14,380 bases of DNA, taken from assembly GCA_008668235.1 (NCBI GenBank), contig RQCP01000058.1, forward strand, positions 1 through 14,380. Reading direction: 5' to 3'. Origin of the DNA: Collinsella aerofaciens. Its GTDB lineage: Bacteria > Actinomycetota > Coriobacteriia > Coriobacteriales > Coriobacteriaceae. Position numbers and translations under genes: made by a program. The stretch's first letter is position 1, and every line of letters starts with the position of its first letter. Below the pieces are notes generated by a model. That model was not told the DNA's origin. It worked only from the letters and a program-made list of their open reading frames with translations, and did no database searches. This document shows, one piece after another, positions 1-6,803 of this stretch.

Positions 1-104
1 GCGCCATCGAGTCCGTCAGGGACGTGATCCGAGCGGCGGCGCTCGGTCTTGCTGAGGTTCGCCATGCCCTTCTGGAAGTTGAGGACCAGGTCTTCGGCGT
101 TCAT
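1..104 (-). CDS. N-terminal part of an unrecognised protein, cut by the window edge
   Basis: A minus-strand reading frame starts with ATG at 104 and runs off the left edge without a stop; it begins MNAEDLVLNFQKGMANLS and continues with a very basic stretch (KTERRR). A purine-rich GGGGGC sits about 3-8 bases upstream and could be the ribosome binding site. I do not recognise the family. The 61-base gap to the end of the primase-helicase contains a motif (143-158) that recurs at 13471-13485, so this could be the start of a transposase gene just inside an insertion sequence end, but that is a guess. The opposite strand is also open from 3 to 191, so coding direction is not certain. Low confidence. 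Confidence 0.3.
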   Translation of the reverse strand, partial: MNAEDLVLNFQKGMANLSKTERRRSDHVPDGLDG

Positions 105-142
105 GCTGCCCCCATCATCGCGGTCTATGGGGTCAACGATAT

Positions 143-158
143 GGCACCGTGGGGACAC
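143..158. repeat. GGCACC(G)TGGGGACAC motif, possible mobile-element end or REP-like unit
   Basis: The 16 bases here match 13471-13485 at 15 positions, with one extra G as the only difference. It lies between the stop codon of the primase-helicase and the start of the partial gene at the left edge. On the minus strand it reads TGTCCCC followed by GGTGCC, the position where a terminal inverted repeat would be expected if 1-104 belongs to an insertion sequence. Two copies in one window show only that the motif recurs; the assignment is inference. Confidence 0.3.
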
Positions 159-165
159 ATGTATG

Positions 166-1128
166 TCAATCCTGGTCTAACAGAGCCTTAATTAATGCCT
201 CAATAGCGTTTGCCGGCTCTATGAGAATGTTGTAATCGGGTTGCTCGCTGTCCTCTGCTGAATAAATTTCGTACCCCAACTTGGCGTACGTCTTGAGTCT
301 TTTCTGGTACATGCGGGCGAGCATGGGTATCGACAGGTCAATGTAGTCGAATATCTCAACCTGTTGCTTGCCCTCGTGGCTTCTGTGCAGTCTGCCCACC
401 TGCTGCGTTACGCTGCCGTCCCAAGATATCGGCGTGGCAATGAAAAGGGTGTCAAGGTAGGACAGATCGAAGCCCTCGCTCAGAAGGCTTTCGGTGGCGA
501 CGATGATTCGATGTTCATGCTCAAAGCCGGGAAGACTGTTCAGTATCGCTTTTCTTTCTTTGGCGCCGATTTCTCCGGTTAAGAGTATGGGCTCGTGTCT
601 GCGATCATTAAGCAACCTGAACAGTTCCTCAGCATGCTTTTTCCTTTTGGATAGTATGAGCGGATGTCGACCGTTTGACGCTGCTTCGAGGGCGTCATCG
701 ACAATCAATTCGTTTCTTGCCGCATGTGCACACAGCATATCGAGAATCTGATTGAAGCTTGCATCCGGCTCGTAGGCGGATAGCCGAATGCCGGTAAATC
801 TCGGTCGAACGATGCGCTGGATGCCCTGCTGAATTGCCTGCGTTTTTGGATCGATGACATAGCGAAGCGGGCCGCAGAGCATCGAGAGCGCCCGCGTGAG
901 TCCGTCGGAGCGCTCGGGTGTCGCGGAGAGGCCATATATATATTTGGCTGGAGCGGACTTGAGGACGAGCTCGAGCTGTGGCGCGGCAGCATGGTGGCAT
1001 TCGTCGCAGATAATGAGGCCGTAATTACGAACAAGGTTCTTAACTATCGGCTCCCCGGTTTGGGAGTCTTTGCCAGATAGCGACTGAAAGGAAGCGACGT
1101 CGATAAGGCCGCTGACGGCGGTTTTGCC
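166..1128 (-). pseudogene. C-terminal part of frameshifted TOTE-type primase-helicase: second half of the SF2 helicase
   Basis: This is the downstream reading frame of the gene spanning 166-2795. It continues at about 1128 (GK-TAVSGLIDVASFQSL) and ends with TGA at 166-168. The ATG at 1242 that opens this frame is not a real start, because sequence before 1128 shows no family similarity. It carries the rest of a superfamily 2 helicase: motif II DECHH (residues 598-602 of the repaired protein), motif III SAT (624-626), the second RecA lobe with ATESLLSEGFD, and motif VI QVGRLHR (arginine finger region, about 799-805). All catalytic motifs are intact, so the break is recent or is a sequencing error. 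As the sequence stands, translation from the 2795 start would never reach motifs II-VI, and the helicase would be dead unless the ribosome slips back one base. No extra nuclease domain is visible after the helicase. Confidence 0.85.
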
Positions 1129-2795
1129 CCTCCGATTTGTCCAATAAGGGGAGGTTGCTTTTTGCTGATTCGTCCTTTTGGCGTTCGGACCGGCTCTCTG
1201 GTGTCCGTAATGTCGAGAAATCGTTCGAGCTGCGATTTCCATTGGGCTATGAGCGCGGTCTTTGGAACAATGACGAGCGCCGGAAGACCAACGGCGGCAA
1301 TAAGATAAGCTCCGATGACGGTTTTACCGAAGCCCGTTGGCGCAGACATGATTCCGTCTTCGTATTCAAGCATCTGGTCGGCGGCAATTTGCTGTTCGGG
1401 ATGAAGGGTCCCTTTGAATGCCATCTCAATTGGATTGCCTGTGCTACGTTCGTCTGAATAATGGGCAGTAACGTGGGCTTCTTGAATCAGCTGCTCAAGT
1501 TGGGCTTTGCAGCCTCTGGGAATCGCGACGCGGCCATCTCTAAGTTCGCTGAGGTCTATGAGTCGCGGTTTGCCGAATACTGATTGATGCATAGATTGCG
1601 CACGGAAGAACTCCGGGTTGGCAAATGTCGCAAGCCTGCGGATTTCCATTTGAGCTGCCGGGCTCAGAGACTTTTCGGGGATGTAGAGCATATCGGCTTG
1701 TGTGACGAGCAGGTTCGAGGGGAAGTCTCGTGGCGTGAGCGGGAGCCGCTTTCGTGGCTTTTGGACATTGCGCCTGGTTTTGTTTGTCGCTGCAGCTGTT
1801 GCTATTCCAAGCGGTTTGTTTTTGGTGTCCTCGATCAGACGATCCACCGTCGCACGCGAGATTAGTTGGATTTGCGAAAGGTAAAGCCATTGGTCGGGAA
1901 AGGGCTCGAATCGTTCGTCAACAAATACGCTGTTTCCTTCCCGCTGCGCTTTTCCCTGAAAGGGCAGCGCAATGAGATTTCCAAAGCCGCCTTCAGGAAT
2001 GGTGGACTGCGCGGGTATCATTCGGTCAAAGGCTTCGAAGGTGATTGTCTTGTTGAGTGCCGCTGCTTCGGCGATAAGGCAGCTACCGAAATCTCGTGCT
2101 GTCTTTGCGTTTATAGGTTCTAGGAAGAAAAACCAGATATGCGCGCCGTTGCCTGACCTTGATCGCTCGACCGCAGCGTTAATTCCATGGTTTTTTACGA
2201 CAAGCCTGATAGCGTTTGTCGCTTCTTTCCAATCGGCTTTGTCAAAATCAATGACAAGGACATTTGTGTTGCAGTCTTTGTCGAGAACATATTGACCTAT
2301 GACGTCCCGGAGCCTGTCGTCGCTGCCTTTGAAATGGGCGATAATGGCGGCATCGTTCAGCTCAAGGAATGTGCGGCTGCGACATTCAGCGCATTTAATT
2401 CTGTGATGGTTTGCTTTGGGGCAAATGCCTGGCTTCCACTCATTTGCGCAGGCGGGTGTATAGCCGATGCCCCCGTCTTTTCTGCGATACCCGTGAGCGT
2501 GCACATCTTTGCGGCCGGTAAAAAGATTGCGAAAGAGCTCGAGTTTGTCGCGCGCTGGGCTCGCGCTGGTAACGATGCCCTCGGTCTGTGCACGTTCGCC
2601 GAAAGATTTGCCGGCTTTGTCCCATTCTTCGAGTGTTGCGTAACGGATGTCTGGACCGTTGCTACAGATTACGATCTGCTTACGCGGATCTGAAGCGTGG
2701 ACAACCGTTTTATTGAGTTTGAATAAGGCGTTCCCGAAAAGGGCGTATTGATGCACGGCGTTGCTCATTTGAATGCCATTCTTGTCAGCGTTCAT
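1044..2795 (-). pseudogene. N-terminal part of frameshifted TOTE-type primase-helicase: Cys cluster, AEP primase, helicase motif I
   Basis: Seen in order: an N-terminal region (1-110); a Cys cluster (C116, C125, C135, C138) in the pattern CANEW-GIC-KCAEC, probably zinc-binding; an AEP primase core with the metal-binding VLVIDFDKADW (D183, D185), the SGNGAHIWFFF motif (214-224) and GGFGNLIALPFQ (269-280); then a superfamily 2 helicase starting at about 460 with Walker A APTGFGKT (485-492) and motif Ia. From family knowledge this matches the AEP-helicase proteins of TOTE conflict systems, thought to act on invading nucleic acid; the exact role is not established. Frame is lost after residue 556 at the C run 1127-1130 (plus strand); the remainder to 1044 is out-of-frame read-through. 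One added G restores IGGGK, which fits the family pattern. ATG 2795 is the first possible start, since a stop lies in frame upstream. Neither it nor Met10 (2768) has a good ribosome binding site. Confidence 0.88.
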
Positions 2796-2849
2796 TGGGA
2801 TGAGGGTACGTCATTTCAGCTTTATGAGATATGCGACTTCGATTTTGGT

Positions 2850-2870
2850 TCGGTAATAGTGGGGTACCGA
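2850..2870 (-). promoter_or_regulatory. Palindrome upstream of the primase-helicase, operator candidate
   Basis: TCGGTA (2850-2855) and TACCGA (2865-2870) form a perfect 6-bp inverted repeat with a 9-base spacer, 55 bases upstream of the ATG at 2795. On the minus strand the spacer contains TATTAC, a possible -10 element, with TTGCCA about 20 bases further upstream as a weak -35. A repressor bound here would cover the promoter. The call rests on position and symmetry only. Confidence 0.28.
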
Positions 2871-3115
2871 TCCGTGAGTGGCAATTAGCCGGTGCCAAAA
2901 CGTGCGGCGGCTGTTGTTAAAGGTGTTTTGGCGGCTATGGGGCGTGTTGGCGGCGTGGGGAGGGGTCCTCGAATGACTCCGTGGTCAAATAACGTCAAAT
3001 ATGAGTACTGTTGTTAATGTAGTCTCATAACATTTGGTAAGAATAGAATACCAATTCCACATTATTCTATATATCTAACCCACTAAACACGGAATTTTGA
3101 GCCTTGGCAAGACGT

Positions 3116-3140
3116 GGAATTGATCGAAATGATCAATTCC
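3116..3140. repeat. Perfect 10-bp inverted repeat next to the LOG remnant
   Basis: GGAATTGATC (3116-3125) and GATCAATTCC (3131-3140) are perfect reverse complements around a 5-base loop, GAAAT. There is no T tract after it, so a terminator role is not supported. It lies about 75 bases left of the point where LOG-family similarity begins and shares the GGAATTG core with the longer inverted repeat at 3052-3060 / 3114-3122. It could be a protein-binding site or the end of an inserted element. Confidence 0.45.
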
Positions 3141-3214
3141 GGCGAGATTTTGCTGCTACTAATTTGGTGGCGGTACTCATATTTGCCATTTTTTGTCCAG
3201 TGGGTACCGCGAGG

Positions 3215-3343
3215 GGCCTGTTCGACTGGCTCAACGGCCCGGTGATGAGCGCCGGTATGATCAGCCCGCTCGATCCGGATCTGGTACACATTACCGACGA
3301 CCTCAACGAGGCCGTCGACATCGCCCTGAGCGGGCTGATGTAG
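3215..3343 (+). pseudogene. C-terminal remnant of a LOG-family (TIGR00730) Rossmann-fold protein
   Basis: About 42 codons ending at TAG 3341-3343 read GLFDWLNGPVMSAGMISP followed by DLVHITDDLNEAV. From family knowledge this resembles the last helix-strand-helix of LOG-family proteins (cytokinin riboside 5'-monophosphate phosphoribohydrolase-like, formerly annotated lysine decarboxylase), where a YDGLL-W-L...V..GMISPE..DLVH..DDPDEAV pattern is typical. The nucleotide-binding PGGxGTxxE motif and the rest of a roughly 180-residue protein are missing. The open frame extends back to TTG 3104, but that part is AT-rich and unlike LOG. There is no ribosome binding site or start, so I call it a 5'-truncated remnant, presumably cut when the left module arrived. 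The family call rests on a short segment. Confidence 0.62.
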
Positions 3344-3354
3344 AGTAGCTAAAA

Positions 3355-3416
3355 TGGGACGGGGCTAAAAAGACTGGTCTGAAACGTTTGATACCAGTCT
3401 TTTTAGCCCCGTCCCA
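3355..3416. terminator. Perfect 23-bp hairpin after the LOG remnant
   Basis: Arm 3356-3378 and arm 3393-3415 are perfect reverse complements over 23 bases, extended to 24 by T3355/A3416. The 14-base loop contains the self-complementary AAACGTTT. The outer stem is GGGACGGGGC and the inner stem carries an A5/T5 block, so each strand has a T run inside the stem rather than after it. It begins 12 bases after the LOG stop and lies between converging genes, so a bidirectional terminator is likely. The perfection and length also fit a small palindromic repeat element. Confidence 0.6.
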
Positions 3417-3430
3417 AATGAACTGCTTCT

Positions 3431-3498
3431 AAGTTGCGGTGGAATAGGGATTGATTGGCGGCTGAAGAGCCAAAAACAGTCCCTATTTCACCGCAAGT
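3431..3498. repeat. TTGCGGTG hairpin repeat, copy 1 (downstream of degV)
   Basis: Left arm TTGCGGTGGAATAGGGATTG (3434-3453) pairs with CAGTCCCTATTTCACCGCAA (3477-3496). The only two departures from perfect complementarity are both G-U compatible. Inside is a small GGC/GCC hairpin. A second copy with the same outer arms lies at 6705-6774. This copy starts 14 bases beyond the degV stop on the minus strand, so it may help terminate degV or stabilise its RNA 3' end. There is no strong T tract on either side here. Confidence 0.7.
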
Positions 3499-3511
3499 GG
3501 TAAAGGTGCCC

Positions 3512-4372
3512 CTAGTGGATGGGCTGGTAACGGGGGCAGTAGCTGATGGCGATGGCGTCGACGCCTACATGGGTGGCGATGGTGCAGCCGATGGGGCCGG
3601 TGCCGGCGTCTACGTAGTCCTGGCCTGCGAGTGCCTCGTCGACAAGCTCCTGCTCCTCGGCGGCACCGGTCGTGAGCACGCGCACGCTGGAGCCCGGATG
3701 CTCGGCCAAAAACGCGAGGCAGTCTGCCATGGTGTTGGCGACGATGCGCTTGGCGCCGCGGCCCTTCTTGATGGCCTTGATCTCGCCCGACTGCCACTCC
3801 GGCGAAACGGCCAGGCGAATATTGAGCATCTGCGTGAGCTGGCCGGCGAGCTTGGGCGCGCGGCCGTTCTTAACGAGGTTCTCGAGCGTGCGGGGAATCA
3901 GCAGCAGGTGCGCGTCGGGCAGGGTCGCGCGGATCTGTGCCTCGGTCTCGTCCAGGCTGCGGCCGTCCTCGCGCATGGCGAGCGCGTACTCCACCAGCAG
4001 GCCCTCGGCACCCGAGCCGGTGCGCGAATCGATGCAGCGCACGTCGAGCTCGTGGGTCTCGGCGACCAGGCATGCGTTGGAATAGCAGGCGGACCATTCG
4101 CTGCACAGCGAGATAAAGATCGCGCTGTCGTGGCCGTCAGCACGCACGCGGTCAAAGAGTGCCTTGAACTCGCCGGCACTCGGCTGCGAGGTGTGCGGCA
4201 GCTGCTCGGAGCCGGCCATGCGGGCGACGTACTCCTCGGCGGTGATCTGTACCTGGTCGAGCAGGTCCTCGCCCTCGATAATCACATGCAGTGGAATGAC
4301 GTAAATGCCAAGCTCTTGAGCACGGGCGGGGGAGATGTCCGACGTGGAGTCGGTTATGATGGCAAAAGACAT
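3512..4372 (-). CDS. DegV family protein (fatty-acid-binding, FakB-like)
   Basis: A 286-residue protein, the usual length for the family. It opens with the conserved FAIITDSTSDISP (nucleotide/fatty-acid site region), has TSQPSAGEF at about 81-89, and IDSRTGSGAEGLL in the middle, the segment that contacts the fatty acid carboxylate in DegV/FakB proteins. By family knowledge these proteins bind a fatty acid and present it to the kinase FakA for phosphorylation and entry into phospholipid synthesis; no fakA lies in the window. The frame is open further upstream to 4429, but ATG 4372 is preferred: it is preceded by AAAGGTG at good spacing and the homology begins there. It is transcribed alone, divergently from the HAD gene at 4529, and ends near a hairpin repeat. 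Confidence 0.9.
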   Translation of the reverse strand: MSFAIITDSTSDISPARAQELGIYVIPLHVIIEGEDLLDQVQITAEEYVARMAGSEQLPHTSQPSAGEFKALFDRVRADGHDSAIFISLCSEWSACYSNACLVAETHELDVRCIDSRTGSGAEGLLVEYALAMREDGRSLDETEAQIRATLPDAHLLLIPRTLENLVKNGRAPKLAGQLTQMLNIRLAVSPEWQSGEIKAIKKGRGAKRIVANTMADCLAFLAEHPGSSVRVLTTGAAEEQELVDEALAGQDYVDAGTGPIGCTIATHVGVDAIAISYCPRYQPIH

Positions 4373-4434
4373 AATTGCACCTTTCATTGGGGCGCTTGCG
4401 CGCCGCCTTCTGAGAGCAAAGTGCGACAAGTATA

Positions 4435-4480
4435 GTGGAGTCGTTCCACATTTCTAGGTTCAATTGTTGAATAGTCAACA
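4435..4480. promoter_or_regulatory. Two palindromes in the degV/HAD divergent promoter region
   Basis: GTGGA (4435-4439) and TCCAC (4445-4449) form a 5-bp inverted repeat. TGTTGA (4465-4470) and TCAACA (4475-4480) form a perfect 6-bp inverted repeat with a 4-base spacer. On the minus strand TATACT next to the first palindrome could be the -10 of degV. Both lie in the 156-base gap between divergent genes and could be operators for either. No matching regulator is recognised. Confidence 0.35.
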
Positions 4481-4528
4481 GTTTGAAGTGTCGGTGTGGA
4501 AATCATCAACTGGGGAAGAGGAATGCCG

Positions 4529-5191
4529 ATGGAGGCGTTGGAGATATACAGGCGGCCGGTTGTGCTGTTCGATTTTGACGGCACGGTGGCCGATACGGGC
4601 CGGGCGGTGATGAGCTCGACGCGCAAGACGTTGGCCGCGCGCGGGTTTTCGGAGGCGCAGATGGGTGACCTGCGCCGCATGATCGGGCCGCCCCTGTGGA
4701 AGAGCTTTCACGACTTTTATGGCTTCTCCCGCGAGGAGTCGCTTGTGGTGGCTGACGAGTACCGTGCCTTTTTTGATGAGCTGGGACCGGAAGAGTATCC
4801 CGTGTTCGATGGAATCCCCGAGCTGCTCGATGGCCTTGTCGCGCAGGGGCATCGCTTGGTCGTGGCGACGTCACGCATGGAGGCAAAGTGCATTGACATG
4901 GTGGGCGAGCTGGGGCTTTCGCAGTTTGAGGCGGTGGTTGGCATGAATCCGCCGCAGGGACGCGAGACCAAGGCCGATTCGGTTCGCGATGCCCTGGCGG
5001 CGCTCGGCGCGACGGCCGACGATGCCGTGATGATCGGCGATCGCTTTAACGATGTGGAGGGCGCACACGCGATGGGCGTGCCGTGCATCGGCATCTATTC
5101 GGGCGCGGCAGCGCCGGGGGAGCACGAGGCCGCGGGCGCCGATGCGGTGGTGCACTCGGTGGCCGAGCTTGCTAAACTTTTCGCTATCTAA
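4529..5191 (+). CDS. HAD-superfamily hydrolase, phosphoglycolate-phosphatase-like
   Basis: A 220-residue cytoplasmic protein with all four haloacid dehalogenase motifs: DFDGTVADT (nucleophile D15, acid D17), motif II Thr/Ser in VVATSR (T114/S115), motif III K148 and motif IV GDRFND (D171, D175). An alpha-helical cap lies between motifs I and II (about 22-90), as in subfamily I phosphatases such as Gph or PgmB; the physiological substrate cannot be read from the sequence. Three starts are possible (GTG 4496, ATG 4523, ATG 4529). ATG 4529 has GAGGA six bases upstream and is preferred. It is divergent from degV and followed after 55 bases by pepV in the same direction, so the two may share a transcript. 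Confidence 0.85.
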   Translation: MEALEIYRRPVVLFDFDGTVADTGRAVMSSTRKTLAARGFSEAQMGDLRRMIGPPLWKSFHDFYGFSREESLVVADEYRAFFDELGPEEYPVFDGIPELLDGLVAQGHRLVVATSRMEAKCIDMVGELGLSQFEAVVGMNPPQGRETKADSVRDALAALGATADDAVMIGDRFNDVEGAHAMGVPCIGIYSGAAAPGEHEAAGADAVVHSVAELAKLFAI

Positions 5192-5246
5192 TAGACATAA
5201 TGTGAGGGGCGGGCGTACCCGTCGCTCATTGGTAAGGAGGTCGTCC

Positions 5247-6683
5247 ATGAATCAGGTGGAGCAGAGCGTCGCTGAGTATGTCGACGAGGTCTGGGAGGAT
5301 GTCGTCGCTGATATCGAGCAGCTGGTGAGTTATCCTTCCGTGGCAGTTTCTGCCGATGCGGAGCCCGGCGCGCCGTTTGGCCGCCCGGTCCGTGACGCGC
5401 TCGATTGCGCGCTCGGCATCGCGCAGAAGCTCGGCTATCAGACGAGCGACGACGAGGGCTATGTGGGAATCGCCGATATCCCGGGCCGCGGCGACAAGCA
5501 GCTCGCGACTATCTGCCACGTGGACGTGGTTCCCGCCGGCCCTGGCTGGAACACCGATCCGTTCGCGATGGAGCGTCGCGAGGGCTGGTTGCTCGGTCGC
5601 GGCGTGATCGACGACAAGGGCCCGGCAGTGCTGTCGCTTTATGCCGGCGCGTACCTGCTCAAGCACGGCATTGTTCCGCGCTACACCTTCCGCGCGCTGC
5701 TGGGCTGCGATGAGGAAGTGGGCATGTCCGACGTTCACCATTATCTGGAGAACCACGCAGACCCCGACTTTTTGTTTACGCCCGATGCCGAGTTCCCGGT
5801 CTGCAATGCCGAGAAGGGCCAGTTTGGGGCGACGTTCGTGAGTCCCAAGATCGACGGCGGGCGCATCGTGTCGTGGAGCGGCGCCGAGGCGAGCAATGCC
5901 ATTCCGTCGCAGTCCATCTGCGAGCTCGCGATTGCCGCCGATGAGCTGCCGGCGCCGGTCGAGAATGCTGACCGCCTGGAGATCACGGCTCTCGACAATG
6001 GTCATGTGCAGATTTTCGCCCACGGTATTGGCGGTCACGCCTCGATGCCCGAGGGGACGATCAATGCCGTCGGCCTGATCGTGTCGTATCTGCGCGAGGC
6101 CGAGGACGCGTTTGGTGCCCGCGGCGAGCGCCTGCTGACGCCTGCCGAGCACGAGTTTGTCAAGTTTTTGGCCTTTGTGCATGCGGACGCCTATGGTCGC
6201 GGCCTGGGTATCGACGCGACGAGCCCGGCGTTTGGCCCGCTCACCTGCAACCCCGGCGTCATCCGCGTGGTGGATGGCCATATCGAGCAGGTCATCGACG
6301 TGCGTTTCCCTGATAGCACGAGCGCCGATACCATCCGCGAGCAGCTCGAGCCGCTCGTGGGGCGCTTTGACGTGACGTGTCGCCTGGGTCATGCAAAGGT
6401 GCCGTTCTCGGTGTCTGCCGACGATCCGGCCGTGAAGGCGCTTATCGATACCTATAACGAGTTTACGGGCAAGCACGCCGAGCCTTTTGCCATGGGCGGC
6501 GGCACGTACGCGCGCAACTTTGCCCGCGCCGTGTCGTTTGGCCCCGAGGAGACCGGTCTGGAGCTGCCCGCATGGGGCGGCCAGATGCACGGCCCCAACG
6601 AGTGCGCCAACGAGGAACAGCTCAAACAAGCGCTCAAGATCTATATTGTTGCGATCCTCCGTTTGAATGAATTGGAGCTTTAA
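5247..6683 (+). CDS. pepV: M20 family metallodipeptidase, PepV-like
   Basis: A 478-residue protein, close to the length of PepV/carnosinase-like dipeptidases. The two-zinc site of family M20 is complete: HVDVVPAG (H91, with D93), GRGVIDDKGP (bridging D122), the catalytic and ligand pair EE (156-157), TPDAEFP (D180) and a late His in QMHGPNE. A lid/dimerisation domain with GHASMPEG lies in the middle. By family knowledge it hydrolyses dipeptides in the cytosol, releasing amino acids from imported peptides; exact specificity is not visible. ATG 5247 is chosen because a strong AAGGAGG lies six bases upstream; the frame stays open to 5052 but that part overlaps the HAD gene. Transcription ends at the hairpin at 6705-6774. 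Confidence 0.88.
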   Translation: MNQVEQSVAEYVDEVWEDVVADIEQLVSYPSVAVSADAEPGAPFGRPVRDALDCALGIAQKLGYQTSDDEGYVGIADIPGRGDKQLATICHVDVVPAGPGWNTDPFAMERREGWLLGRGVIDDKGPAVLSLYAGAYLLKHGIVPRYTFRALLGCDEEVGMSDVHHYLENHADPDFLFTPDAEFPVCNAEKGQFGATFVSPKIDGGRIVSWSGAEASNAIPSQSICELAIAADELPAPVENADRLEITALDNGHVQIFAHGIGGHASMPEGTINAVGLIVSYLREAEDAFGARGERLLTPAEHEFVKFLAFVHADAYGRGLGIDATSPAFGPLTCNPGVIRVVDGHIEQVIDVRFPDSTSADTIREQLEPLVGRFDVTCRLGHAKVPFSVSADDPAVKALIDTYNEFTGKHAEPFAMGGGTYARNFARAVSFGPEETGLELPAWGGQMHGPNECANEEQLKQALKIYIVAILRLNELEL

Positions 6684-6704
6684 GGTCTCGCGGTTTCCCA
6701 ATCT

Positions 6705-6780
6705 AAGTTGCGGTGGAATAGTTCCTAGAATGGGCCATTTGATGGCCAAGCAGGAACTATTTCACCGCAACTTTGTTTTT
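6705..6780 (+). terminator. TTGCGGTG hairpin repeat, copy 2, terminator after pepV
   Basis: Left arm 6705-6726 pairs with 6752-6773 over 22 bases with a single G-U-type departure, at the same position as in copy 1 (GGTGGAAT against ATTTCACC). Inside is a second perfect hairpin, GGCCAT-TTG-ATGGCC. The right arm is followed by TTTGTTTTT, so this copy should work as an intrinsic terminator for pepV. Compared with copy 1 at 3431-3498, the outer stem is conserved in sequence while the inner stem (TTCCT/AGGAA instead of GGGA/TCCC) is changed on both sides so that pairing is kept. Confidence 0.75.
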
Positions 6781-6803
6781 ATTGGTGTAAAAGGCGGGTC
6801 ATG

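Larger units (their letters stand above)
2796..3214. other. 419-base gene-free stretch; AT-rich, palindrome-rich right part
   Basis: The part to about 2975 is G-rich and holds the presumed promoter of the primase-helicase. From about 2976 to 3110 the composition turns sharply AT-rich, unlike the rest of the window. That part holds a direct repeat of GTCAAATA at 2984-2991 and 2994-3001 (10-bp period), an inverted repeat TTGGTA/TACCAA (3034-3039, 3049-3054), TAGAATA/TATTCTA (3044-3050, 3063-3069) and CAATTCCAC/GTGGAATTG (3052-3060, 3114-3122). An open frame from TTG 3104 crosses into the LOG remnant, but its first 37 codons match no family I know. The stretch may be a regulatory region, an element end or a recombination junction. 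Confidence 0.5.

Noticed and set aside
1124..1132. Programmed -1 frameshift in the primase-helicase
   Set aside because: No complete X-XXY-YYZ slippery heptamer is present and the family is normally encoded in one frame; an indel is simpler.
1044..1242. ATG at 1242 as a true start of a separate helicase gene
   Set aside because: The first 38 residues show no family similarity, no ribosome binding site is evident, and a one-base repair joins both frames at a conserved motif.
3104..3343. 79-codon frame from TTG as a real small gene
   Set aside because: The C-terminal half is a recognisable LOG tail while the front is AT-rich and unrelated, and no ribosome binding site precedes the TTG.
3455..4435. 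326-codon open frame on the plus strand
   Set aside because: It is antisense to the degV-family gene; the composition is Gly/Ala/Leu/Val-rich and matches no family.
5226..6749. 507-codon open frame on the minus strand
   Set aside because: It is antisense to pepV, which has a full M20 metal site and a strong ribosome binding site.
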